DNA of 64,000 nucleotides from Bacteroides faecium (GTDB taxonomy: Bacteria; Bacteroidota; Bacteroidia; Bacteroidales; Bacteroidaceae): contig NZ_CP050831.1 of NCBI RefSeq assembly GCF_012113595.1, forward strand, positions 5,394,001 through 5,458,000, written 5' to 3'. The position numbers and the translations under genes are program-made. Below are positions 26,750 through 35,296 of the stretch, in pieces; the first letter of the stretch is position 1, and every line of letters begins with the position of its first letter. Below the pieces are notes generated by a model. The model worked only from the letters and a program-made list of their open reading frames with translations, was not told the DNA's origin and ran no database searches.

Positions 26750-29700
26750 TTACTTATATTCTGCCCAACTCTTGATAGCGATATCGTCAATGCTCATCGT
26801 GCAGAAAGCATTAATGAATGCACTAGCCAGACGGGCATTTGTAATCAACGGAGTATTCAGGTCAATGGCTGCACGACGAATTTTGTATCCGTTGTCCAAC
26901 TCTCCGGCTGTCAGGTTCTTAGGAATGTTGACTACCATATCAATTTCCTTATTATGGAGCATTTCCAATGCTTGCGGATGCCCCTCTTCGCTAGGCCAAT
27001 AGACATGGGTACTTTCAATACCGTTTTCAGCAAGCGCTTTGTGCGTGCCACCGGTCGCAAAGAGTTTATAGCCCTTATTCACCAACATACGGGCTGCATC
27101 CATCATATCGGCTTTCTGTTTCATTGTTCCTGTGGAAAGCAGGATATTCTTTTTCGGGATACGATAGCCTACGGCAAGCATTGCTTTCAGTACGGCACAG
27201 GAAGTATCCATGCCGATACAACCAACTTCACCGGTAGAAGCCATATCTACCCCCAACACAGGGTCGGCTTTCTGCAAACGGTTGAAGGAGAACTGGGAAG
27301 CCTTGATTCCGACATAGTCCAGCTCAAAAAGGCTTTTTTCCGGTTTTTCGACAGGCAGACCAAGCATGACTTTCGTTGCCAGTTCGATAAAGTTTATCTT
27401 CAATACTTTGCTGACAAACGGGAAAGAACGGCTGGCACGCAGGTTACATTCGATAACTTTGATATCATTGTCTTTTGCCAGATATTGGATATTGAACGGG
27501 CCGGAGATGTTCAGAGCCTTGGCAATCTCACGGCTGATACGTTTGATACGGCGGACAGTCTCTACATATAGCTTTTGTGGCGGGAATTGAATAGTAGCGT
27601 CACCGGAGTGCACACCCGCAAACTCAATATGTTCGCTGATAGCGTATGCTACGATTTCTCCATTCTGGGCTACGGCATCCATTTCCACTTCCTTGGCATG
27701 CTCGATAAACTGGCTTACTACTACCGGATGCTTCTTCGATACGTTAGCTGCCAGTTTCAGGAAACGTTCAAGTTCTTCCTGATTGGAGCAGACATTCATC
27801 GCGGCACCTGAAAGTACATAAGACGGACGGACAAGTACCGGGAACCCTACTTCGTCAACAAACTCGTTGATGTCGTCCATAGAAGTCAGTTCCCGCCAAC
27901 GCGGCTGGTCTACACCGATACGGTCGAGCATGGCAGAGAATTTCTCGCGGTCTTCGGCGTTGTCAATGCTCTTGGCACTTGTACCGAGGATATTGACATT
28001 CTGCGCATCCAGACGCAATGCCAGGTTATTCGGGATTTGCCCACCGGTAGATACGATGACACCATGCGGATTTTCGAGTTCCAGAATATCCATTACACGC
28101 TCGAAAGTCAGTTCGTCGAAGTAGAGACGGTCGCACATATCGTAGTCCGTAGATACGGTTTCGGGGTTATAGTTAATCATGACGCTGCGCCATCCTTCCT
28201 TGCGGATTGTGTTCAATGCCTGTACGCCACACCAGTCGAACTCTACCGAAGAACCGATACGATAAGCACCGGAACCCAGTACAACGATAGATTTATGGTC
28301 ACCCAGATAATGAACGTCGTTTGCTACGCCGCTATAAGTAAGATACAGATAGTTGGTCTGTGCGGGATATTCGGCAGCCAAGGTATCAATTTGTTTCACA
28401 ACTGGAAGAATACCTGCATGCTTGCGATGATTGCGGACATAGAGAATACCGTCTTCCATATCACCTTCGTAACCAATGGCACGGGCAATCTGAAAATCAG
28501 AGAAGCCTTGGACTTTTGCTTTACGAAGCAGTTCGTCCGGCAAGTCGGCAATCTGTTTGTGGTTGTTTCCCCAACTATGCAGTTCTTCGGAAGTCTTCAT
28601 GATGTTCATCAGCTTCTGAAGGAACCATTTGTCAATCTTTGTCAGTTCGTGCACCTGGTCAATAGTGTATCCGGCACGGAATGCTTTCGAGATGACAAAA
28701 ATACGTTTATCGGTCGGCTCACGAAGCGCTTTGTCGATATCAGGAATAACCAGTTCTTTGTTTTCCACAAATCCGTGCATTCCCTGCCCTATCATACGAA
28801 GCCCTTTTTGGATAGCTTCTTCAAAGGTACGACCGATAGCCATTACTTCACCGACTGATTTCATGGAAGAGCCTAATTCTTTATCTACTCCATGGAACTT
28901 TCCTAAGTCCCAACGAGGAATTTTACAGACTACATAATCCAGAGCAGGCTCGAAGAAAGCGGAAGTTGTTTTTGTTACAGAGTTTTTCAGGTCGAAAAGC
29001 CCGTAACCCAATCCTAACTTGGCGGCAACGAAAGCCAACGGATAGCCGGTTGCTTTGGAAGCCAACGCCGATGAACGGGAAAGACGGGCATTTACCTCAA
29101 TCACCCGATAATCTTCGGATTCCGGGTCGAAAGCATATTGCACGTTACATTCGCCGACGATACCAATATGACGGATGATGCGGATAGCCAGTTCACGGAG
29201 TTTATGATATTCTTTGTTAGTAAGTGTCTGAGAGGGAGCGATAACGATAGACTCACCGGTATGGATACCTAGTGGGTCAAAGTTTTCCATATTACAAACA
29301 GTGATACAGTTATCGAAGCGGTCGCGCACCACTTCGTATTCCACTTCTTTCCAGCCACGAAGTGATTTTTCCACCAACACTTGCGGAGAGAAAGAAAAAG
29401 CCTTTTCTACGAGGACGTCCAGTTGTTCCTCGTTATCACAAAAGCCGGAGCCCAGACCACCCAACGCGTAAGCAGCACGGACAATCACCGGATAACCCAG
29501 CTCTTTTGCTGCGCGACGGGCGTCTTCCGCATTTTCTACGGCTTCGCTCTTGATAGTCTTTACGTCGATTTCGTTCAGTTTCTGCACGAAAAGTTCACGG
29601 TCTTCGGTATCCATAATAGCTTGTACCGGAGTACCGAGCACCTTTACGTTATATTTTTCGAGGATTCCTTCCTTATATAAAGCTACGCCGCAATTCAAAG

Positions 29701-29977
29701 CCGTCTGCCCGCCGAATGCAAGCATAATGCCTTCGGGCTTCTCTTTCTGAATAACCTTTTCTACAAAATACGGAGTCACCGGCAGGAAGTAGATTTGGTC
29801 TGCCACACCTTCGGAAGTCTGTACGGTAGCAATATTCGGGTTGATAAGAATCGTTTCAATCCCCTCTTCTTTCAAGGCTTTGAGCGCCTGCGAACCGGAA
29901 TAGTCAAACTCACCGGCCTCACCGATTTTCAGGGCACCGGAACCCAGCAGCAATACTTTCTTTATATTTTCTTTCAT
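26750..29977 (-). CDS. carB: carbamoyl-phosphate synthase large subunit
   Basis: The 1075-residue protein has two homologous ATP-grasp halves, a carboxyphosphate domain (1-400) and a carbamoyl-phosphate domain (about 555-935), with an oligomerisation domain between and an MGS-like allosteric domain at the C-terminus (MVNKGYKLFATGGTHKALAENG). ATP-grasp motifs include NARLSRSSALASKATGYPLA and its counterpart NLRASRSFPFVSKVLK. With CarA it makes carbamoyl phosphate from glutamine for arginine and pyrimidines. It follows carA by 9 bases. Length is typical. Confidence 0.97.
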   Translation of the reverse strand: MKENIKKVLLLGSGALKIGEAGEFDYSGSQALKALKEEGIETILINPNIATVQTSEGVADQIYFLPVTPYFVEKVIQKEKPEGIMLAFGGQTALNCGVALYKEGILEKYNVKVLGTPVQAIMDTEDRELFVQKLNEIDVKTIKSEAVENAEDARRAAKELGYPVIVRAAYALGGLGSGFCDNEEQLDVLVEKAFSFSPQVLVEKSLRGWKEVEYEVVRDRFDNCITVCNMENFDPLGIHTGESIVIAPSQTLTNKEYHKLRELAIRIIRHIGIVGECNVQYAFDPESEDYRVIEVNARLSRSSALASKATGYPLAFVAAKLGLGYGLFDLKNSVTKTTSAFFEPALDYVVCKIPRWDLGKFHGVDKELGSSMKSVGEVMAIGRTFEEAIQKGLRMIGQGMHGFVENKELVIPDIDKALREPTDKRIFVISKAFRAGYTIDQVHELTKIDKWFLQKLMNIMKTSEELHSWGNNHKQIADLPDELLRKAKVQGFSDFQIARAIGYEGDMEDGILYVRNHRKHAGILPVVKQIDTLAAEYPAQTNYLYLTYSGVANDVHYLGDHKSIVVLGSGAYRIGSSVEFDWCGVQALNTIRKEGWRSVMINYNPETVSTDYDMCDRLYFDELTFERVMDILELENPHGVIVSTGGQIPNNLALRLDAQNVNILGTSAKSIDNAEDREKFSAMLDRIGVDQPRWRELTSMDDINEFVDEVGFPVLVRPSYVLSGAAMNVCSNQEELERFLKLAANVSKKHPVVVSQFIEHAKEVEMDAVAQNGEIVAYAISEHIEFAGVHSGDATIQFPPQKLYVETVRRIKRISREIAKALNISGPFNIQYLAKDNDIKVIECNLRASRSFPFVSKVLKINFIELATKVMLGLPVEKPEKSLFELDYVGIKASQFSFNRLQKADPVLGVDMASTGEVGCIGMDTSCAVLKAMLAVGYRIPKKNILLSTGTMKQKADMMDAARMLVNKGYKLFATGGTHKALAENGIESTHVYWPSEEGHPQALEMLHNKEIDMVVNIPKNLTAGELDNGYKIRRAAIDLNTPLITNARLASAFINAFCTMSIDDIAIKSWAEYK

Positions 29978-29986
29978 GATTGTCGG

Positions 29987-31138
29987 TTATTTAAGCAGGT
30001 TTACAAATTCGTCGAACAAAAATTCCGTATCCGTAGGGCCACTGGCAGCTTCCGGGTGGAATTGCGCCGAGAACCAAGGATTCGTCTTATGCTTGATTCC
30101 TTCATTGGAACCGTCGTTCATATTGATGAAAAGCGGTTCCCAATCTGCGCCCAACGTATTATTGTCTACGGCATAACCGTGATTCTGAGAAGTGATGAAA
30201 CAACGTTCCGTGCCTACCATACGCACAGGTTGGTTGTGGCTACGGTGCCCGTATTTCAGTTTGTATATTTTGGCTCCACCTGCTTTCGAAAGTAATTGGT
30301 TACCCATGCAGATTCCGAAGATAGGGAGTTTCTCATTTTTCATTGCCTTACGGATATTTTGTACCGCAGCGTCGCAAGTATCCGGGTCGCCCGGGCCATT
30401 GGAAATAAATAATCCGTCAAATTCGAGTCCGTTGAAATCGTAATCCCAAGGCACGCGAATCACTTCGATATCACGTTTCAGCAGACAACGGATGATGTTA
30501 GTCTTTACTCCACAATCTACAAGAACAACTTTTTTAAGTTGAGAGTTGAAAATTGAGAGTTGAGAGTTAAGCTGCGCAATGGAAGTAGTTACCGGGAAAA
30601 CCTGAGAGGTTCCGTCAGGAAGATAAGAGATTATTTCTTTGCAGCTTACTTTATCTACATAATTAATATCTTCATAACTCTCAACTCTCAACTCTTCATT
30701 CTCAACTTCTCCAAAGACAATCTTTCCCATCATCACACCATGTTCACGGAGTACTTTCGTTAGCTCACGGGTATCAATGCCTGTGATGCCGGGAATTTGT
30801 TCACGTTTCAACCAGTCGCCGAGACTTTCCACTGCGTTCCAGTGGCTGTATTCATAAGAATAGTCACTTACGATAATCGCTTCCGCATGGATTTTCTCAC
30901 TCTCCATAAAAGTAGCGAGCCCGTTCGGTTCGATTGTAAAAGGGGGAACTCCGTAGTTGCCTATCAAGGGATAGGTAAGAGTCATCAACTGTCCGGCATA
31001 CGAAGGGTCAGTGAGGCTCTCGGGATATCCGGTCATGGCAGTATTGAAAACTACTTCGCCCGCCACCGGCTTCTCGTAGCCAAACGACTTGCCGGAGAAC
31101 CGGCTCCCGTCGTCAAGGATTAATGTCACATTTCTCAT
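29987..31138 (-). CDS. carA: carbamoyl-phosphate synthase small subunit, with in-frame repeat insertions
   Basis: The 383-residue glutamine amidotransferase subunit has an N-terminal CPSase_sm domain (to about residue 130) and a class I amidotransferase domain. The latter carries the nucleophile in FGICMGNQ and the His-Glu pair in QFHPEA. Two segments do not look like CarA: EVENEELRVESYE near residues 142-154 and SIAQLNSQLSIFNSQLKK near 187-203. Both are encoded by GAGAGTTGAGAGTT-type repeats in inverted orientation and lie on either side of a normal linker segment (INYVDKVSCKE). The frame and all catalytic residues are kept, so the protein is probably functional. Confidence 0.95.
   Translation of the reverse strand: MRNVTLILDDGSRFSGKSFGYEKPVAGEVVFNTAMTGYPESLTDPSYAGQLMTLTYPLIGNYGVPPFTIEPNGLATFMESEKIHAEAIIVSDYSYEYSHWNAVESLGDWLKREQIPGITGIDTRELTKVLREHGVMMGKIVFGEVENEELRVESYEDINYVDKVSCKEIISYLPDGTSQVFPVTTSIAQLNSQLSIFNSQLKKVVLVDCGVKTNIIRCLLKRDIEVIRVPWDYDFNGLEFDGLFISNGPGDPDTCDAAVQNIRKAMKNEKLPIFGICMGNQLLSKAGGAKIYKLKYGHRSHNQPVRMVGTERCFITSQNHGYAVDNNTLGADWEPLFINMNDGSNEGIKHKTNPWFSAQFHPEAASGPTDTEFLFDEFVNLLK
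30536..30571 (-). repeat. GAGAGTTGAG-type repeat inside carA, arm 1
   Basis: The plus strand carries three imperfect units of the form GAGAGTTGA within carA. It is inverted relative to 30674-30710 and encodes the AQLNSQLSIFNSQLKK peptide on the minus strand. Confidence 0.75.
30674..30710 (-). repeat. GAGAGTTGAG-type repeat inside carA, arm 2
   Basis: Read on the minus strand this is AGAAGTTGAGAATG followed by AAGAGTTGAGAG and TTGAGAGTT, nearly the same as the arms in gltB and dapF. It encodes EVENEELRVES. Confidence 0.78.
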
Positions 31139-31165
31139 TCTTATTATTGAATCGTTGTATGGTTG

Positions 31166-33049
31166 TTAGAATTGATACATTTGCTCAATGTAGTCGATAA
31201 ATGCCCGGTTCACCATTTTCACGCCACCCGGTGTAGGGTAATTGCCGCTGAAGTACCAGTCGCCCGTATGGTTCGGGCAAGCCTCGTGAAGTCCTTCCAA
31301 CGGCTGGTAGACGATTTCGACTTTCGCTTTCGTTCCTTTCGGTGTCAGCAGTTCCACCATCTTGGCGGAAATTTCTTCGTCGGTGAAAGGTGCATAGATG
31401 TCTTTTACGTAGTTCACCATCTGCTCTTTCGGCAGTCCTACCTGGTCTTTGGATTTACGGTAAGCGGCTGCAATCACATCTTTCATATCGCGTTCTTTCA
31501 AAAGTTCGACAGCTGCCCTGAAAGCGATAAACTCGCTCATCTTCGCCATGTCTATGCCGTAGTAATCGGGATAACGTACTTGCGGTGAAGAGGATACGAT
31601 GACAATCTTCTTCGGGCTGAGACGATCGAGAATACCGATAATACTTTGTTTCAGCGTCGTGCCGCGCACAATGCTGTCGTCAATTATCACCAAGTTATCG
31701 ACACCGGGCACGAGACTTCCATAGGTAATGTCATATACGTGGGCTGCCAAATCATTGCGGCTGTTTCCTTCGGCAATGAAAGTACGGAGCTTGATATCCT
31801 TGATAGCCACCTTTTCGCTGCGGATACGGCGGGAAAGGATTACTTCCAGTTCTTCCATATTCGGATTATGCCCCAATGCGGCAATCTGCCGCACTTTCTC
31901 TTCGTTCAGATAGTCGTCCAGTCCTTGCAACATTCCGTAGAAAGCGACTTCGGCGGTATTGGGGATAAAAGAGAAAACGGTATGGTCGATGTCGTTATTG
32001 ATAGCTTTCAGGATTTTCGGAACTAACTTTTCGCCCAGCAGTTTTCTTTCCTTATAGATATCTACATCACTACCACGGGAGAAGTAGATACGTTCAAAAG
32101 AGCAGGCGTGCTTCTCACGAGGTTTGATGATTTGTGAAGTGCGGATTTTGCCTTCCTTGCTGATAAGCAGCGCTTGTCCCGGTTGCAGTTCTTTAATTTC
32201 TTCAAACGGAACATTCAGGGCGGTCTGGATGACCGGACGTTCGGAAGCTAATACGGCTATCTCGTCATCCTGGTACCAGAATGCGGGACGAATCCCCCAT
32301 GGGTCGCGGATAGCGAAAGATTCACCGCTTCCGGTCAGTCCACAGATAACGTATCCCCCATCCCACTCACGACTGGAAGTACGTAGTACATTAGCCAGGT
32401 CGATATGCTCTTCTATATAATTGGTGATGCCCATGCCTGTAAGCCCGTCCGCTTCGGCAAGATTGAAGACACGTTCCACTTCACGGTCGAGACGATGTCC
32501 CATTTGTTCCAACATGATATATGTATCGGCATATTTACGGGGATGCTGACCGATGGCAGTGATGCGGGCAAATATCTCGTCCACATTCGTCATATTGAAG
32601 TTTCCGCAGAGAGCCAGGTTCTTGGCACGCCAGTTGTTCCTTCTCAAAAACGGGTGTACGTAAGAGATGCCGGATTTCCCTGTGGTAGAATAACGGAGAT
32701 GCCCCATATATGCTTCACCGGCAAAAGGCAAAGTACGTTTGGCGTACTCCGCGTCATGCAGTTGTTCGGGAGTCAAATCCTTGAAATTGTTCTGCACATT
32801 TTCAAAGATTTCGGTAATGGCACCGGAACCCAAAGCACGTTCGCGGAACATATATTCTTCACCCGGATTGGCTTCCAGTTTCACACAAGCCAGTCCCGCG
32901 CCTTCCTGTCCACGGTTGTGCTGCTTTTCCATCAGAAGATAAAGCTTGTTCAGACCGTACATCCACGTTCCGTACTTCTTCTCGTAATACTCCAGCGGTT
33001 TAAGCAGGCGTATCATGGCAACGCCACATTCATGTTTCAATTGTTCCAT
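31166..33049 (-). CDS. amidophosphoribosyltransferase-family protein, long form
   Basis: The 627-residue protein has an N-terminal class II (Ntn) glutamine amidotransferase domain whose nucleophile is Cys8 (HECGVAM), exposed if the first seven residues are removed. A phosphoribosyltransferase domain follows with the PRPP loop VIIDDSIVRGTT near residue 480. It is PurF-like but some 120 residues longer than the usual enzyme, including a C-terminal region ending NRAFIDYIEQ. The expected reaction is PRPP plus glutamine to phosphoribosylamine, the first step of purine synthesis. It sits between glmS (40-base gap) and carA (27-base gap). Whether it is the cell's only PurF cannot be told. Confidence 0.88.
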   Translation of the reverse strand: MEQLKHECGVAMIRLLKPLEYYEKKYGTWMYGLNKLYLLMEKQHNRGQEGAGLACVKLEANPGEEYMFRERALGSGAITEIFENVQNNFKDLTPEQLHDAEYAKRTLPFAGEAYMGHLRYSTTGKSGISYVHPFLRRNNWRAKNLALCGNFNMTNVDEIFARITAIGQHPRKYADTYIMLEQMGHRLDREVERVFNLAEADGLTGMGITNYIEEHIDLANVLRTSSREWDGGYVICGLTGSGESFAIRDPWGIRPAFWYQDDEIAVLASERPVIQTALNVPFEEIKELQPGQALLISKEGKIRTSQIIKPREKHACSFERIYFSRGSDVDIYKERKLLGEKLVPKILKAINNDIDHTVFSFIPNTAEVAFYGMLQGLDDYLNEEKVRQIAALGHNPNMEELEVILSRRIRSEKVAIKDIKLRTFIAEGNSRNDLAAHVYDITYGSLVPGVDNLVIIDDSIVRGTTLKQSIIGILDRLSPKKIVIVSSSPQVRYPDYYGIDMAKMSEFIAFRAAVELLKERDMKDVIAAAYRKSKDQVGLPKEQMVNYVKDIYAPFTDEEISAKMVELLTPKGTKAKVEIVYQPLEGLHEACPNHTGDWYFSGNYPTPGGVKMVNRAFIDYIEQMYQF

Positions 33050-33089
33050 CTATACAAATCCAAATTACCTGTTATATATATTACAAGGT

Positions 33090-34934
33090 TTACTCCACTG
33101 TTACAGATTTAGCCAAATTCCGGGGCTGGTCTACATCCATTCCCTTGCAAACCGCAATGTGGTATGCAAGCAACTGGAGAGGTACCGTAGTTATTAACGG
33201 ATTGAGACACTCGATTGTTTCGGGAAGTTCGATACTGCAATCGGCAATCTGGCTGATAACCGTATCTCCTTTCGTCACAAAAGCAATCACCCGTCCTTTC
33301 CGCGCCTTGATTTCCTGAATGTTGCTCAGCACTTTTTCGTACAGGGCATTTTGGGTGGCAATCACCACTACCGGCATTTCCGCGTCAATCAAGGCAATCG
33401 GCCCATGCTTCATCTCCGCAGCCGGATAACCTTCGGCGTGAATATACGAAATTTCTTTCAATTTCAGCGCACCTTCGAGAGCTACGGGATAACTATATCC
33501 GCGTCCCAAATAAATAAAGTTGTGCGCATAGGTGAAAGTTTTCGATAGTTCCGCCAGTTTATCATTCAACTTCAGCACTTCTTTCATTTTTTCAGGAATT
33601 TGGTTCAACTCCCGCACAACCGAAAGATAATACTGTTCGTCAATCGTTCCCTTTTCTTTGGCAAGTGTCAATGCCAACATCGCCAATACAGTGACCTGTC
33701 CCGTAAATGCTTTGGTAGAAGCAACTCCGATTTCCGGGCCTACGTGGATATACGAACCAGTGTGAGTGGCACGGGGAATCGACGAACCGATGGCATTACA
33801 AATTCCGTATATAAATGCCCCGCGGCTCTTTGCCAATTCTACAGCAGCCAATGTATCGGCAGTCTCACCACTCTGAGAGATGGCAATCACTACATCCTGC
33901 TCGTTAATCACAGGGTCGCGGTAACGGAATTCAGAAGCATATTCCACTTCTACCGGTATGCGGCAGAAACTTTCAATCAGTTGTTTGCCGATAAGTCCGG
34001 CATGCCAGGAAGTTCCGCAAGCCACGATAATAAACCGTTTGGCATTCAGCAGCCTATCCTTATTATCAATCACTGCCGAAAGCACTACGTTGTCCGCATC
34101 TACATTTATACGTCCGCGCATACAGTCATGAATGCAGTCCGGCTGTTCGAAAATCTCTTTCAGCATAAAGTGCGGATAACCGCCCTTTTCTAATTGTCCG
34201 AGCTTCAATTCCACTTTCTTCACTTCGGGAGTCATTTCGACATTATTCAAATCGACTACTTTCAACTCTTCACCCCTGTTTATTACGGCAATCTCTCCGT
34301 CTTCCAAGTAGACCACCTTATCTGTATATTCTACAATCGGAGTGGCGTCCGAAGCCAGAAAGAATTCATCTTCGCCAATACCCACTACCAGCGGGCTGCT
34401 TTTGCGTGCCGCAATAATCTCATCCGGATGCTCTTTATCAAGAATGGCAATCGCATAAGCACCAATCACCTCTCCCAGCGCCAACTGAACGGCAGCCAGC
34501 AAACTAACCTGATTGGTAACTTTCATGTATTCTATTAATTGAACGAGAACTTCGGTATCTGTACTGCTTTTAAAGATGTAGCCTTTGGCTTGGAGTTTTT
34601 CTTTGAGCACGGCGTAGTTTTCAATGATACCGTTGTGAATGAGAGCGAGTTTTTCGGAAGAAGAGTAATGAGGATGGGCGTTAGCGGAACAAGGTTCCCC
34701 GTGAGTAGCCCAACGAGTATGGGCGATTCCGATTGTACCGGAAATATCTTTCTGTGTGACGAAATTTTCGAGTTCGGAGACTTTTCCTTTCGTCTTGTAC
34801 ACATTCAACTGTTGGTTGTCACTGATTAATGCTACCCCTGCGCTGTCATATCCACGATACTCTAATCGCTTCAGCCCTTTTATAAGGATGGGGTAGGCTT
34901 TTCTTTTACCAATATAGCCTACTATTCCACACAT
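33090..34934 (-). CDS. glmS: glutamine-fructose-6-phosphate aminotransferase (isomerising)
   Basis: The 614-residue enzyme begins MCGIVGYIG, with Cys2 as the Ntn nucleophile after Met removal. It has the ARWATHGEP and RGYDSAG motifs of the glutaminase domain (1-240) and two SIS sugar-isomerase domains with SQSGETADT and the C-terminal AKSVTVE. It makes glucosamine-6-phosphate for UDP-GlcNAc, the precursor of peptidoglycan and of the FucNAc and ManNAcA sugars predicted for the capsule. It is the first gene of the leftward operon. Confidence 0.96.
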   Translation of the reverse strand: MCGIVGYIGKRKAYPILIKGLKRLEYRGYDSAGVALISDNQQLNVYKTKGKVSELENFVTQKDISGTIGIAHTRWATHGEPCSANAHPHYSSSEKLALIHNGIIENYAVLKEKLQAKGYIFKSSTDTEVLVQLIEYMKVTNQVSLLAAVQLALGEVIGAYAIAILDKEHPDEIIAARKSSPLVVGIGEDEFFLASDATPIVEYTDKVVYLEDGEIAVINRGEELKVVDLNNVEMTPEVKKVELKLGQLEKGGYPHFMLKEIFEQPDCIHDCMRGRINVDADNVVLSAVIDNKDRLLNAKRFIIVACGTSWHAGLIGKQLIESFCRIPVEVEYASEFRYRDPVINEQDVVIAISQSGETADTLAAVELAKSRGAFIYGICNAIGSSIPRATHTGSYIHVGPEIGVASTKAFTGQVTVLAMLALTLAKEKGTIDEQYYLSVVRELNQIPEKMKEVLKLNDKLAELSKTFTYAHNFIYLGRGYSYPVALEGALKLKEISYIHAEGYPAAEMKHGPIALIDAEMPVVVIATQNALYEKVLSNIQEIKARKGRVIAFVTKGDTVISQIADCSIELPETIECLNPLITTVPLQLLAYHIAVCKGMDVDQPRNLAKSVTVE

Positions 34935-34958
34935 ATTATGATATTTTTATTTCGGCTG

Positions 34959-34966
34959 CAAATATA
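34959..34966 (-). promoter_or_regulatory. -7 box of the glmS operon promoter
   Basis: The minus strand reads TATATTTG, matching TAnnTTTG, 24 bases before the glmS start. The nearest TTG-like element is 25 bases further upstream, slightly longer than the usual spacing. Confidence 0.6.
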
Positions 34967-35235
34967 CGCATTCCAAATAACATAAAGATAACAATTTCGA
35001 TATTTATTTGACAGAAATGCACAAAAAAGTTGTAAACACATCAAAAAGTTAAATAATATAATCTTTTTAGCTCAAAAAGAAACAGATTACAATCAGTTTC
35101 AAATAACAGATATCAGGATAACAAATTAAAAGCAATTCAAAGGATTTTGGTTACAAATTAAAAGAATAAAGAACAGGCTTTGTATTTCGTGTCATAGAAA
35201 GACGGTATTTTACTATCATTATGAAATTAAATACT

Positions 35236-35243
35236 TATTTTTG
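35236..35243 (+). promoter_or_regulatory. -7 box of the gltBD-asnB promoter
   Basis: TATTTTTG matches TAnnTTTG and ends 53 bases before the gltB start. No good -33 match was seen at 19-21 spacing. Confidence 0.55.
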
Positions 35244-35296
35244 CCGAACATTTTGATACATCAAACAGGTATTATCATACAATAAAGCTAGTAAGA

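Larger units (their letters stand above)
34935..35296. promoter_or_regulatory. divergent glmS/gltB control region
   Basis: This 362-base AT-rich gap has no coding region. It holds -7 boxes for glmS and gltB at its two ends. The central part is AT-rich with no strong palindrome that I could identify. Confidence 0.6.

Noticed and set aside
26717..28858. Long plus-strand open frames opposite carB
   Set aside because: They are antisense to a well-conserved 1075-residue enzyme, have no family signature, and arise from codon bias of the carB strand.
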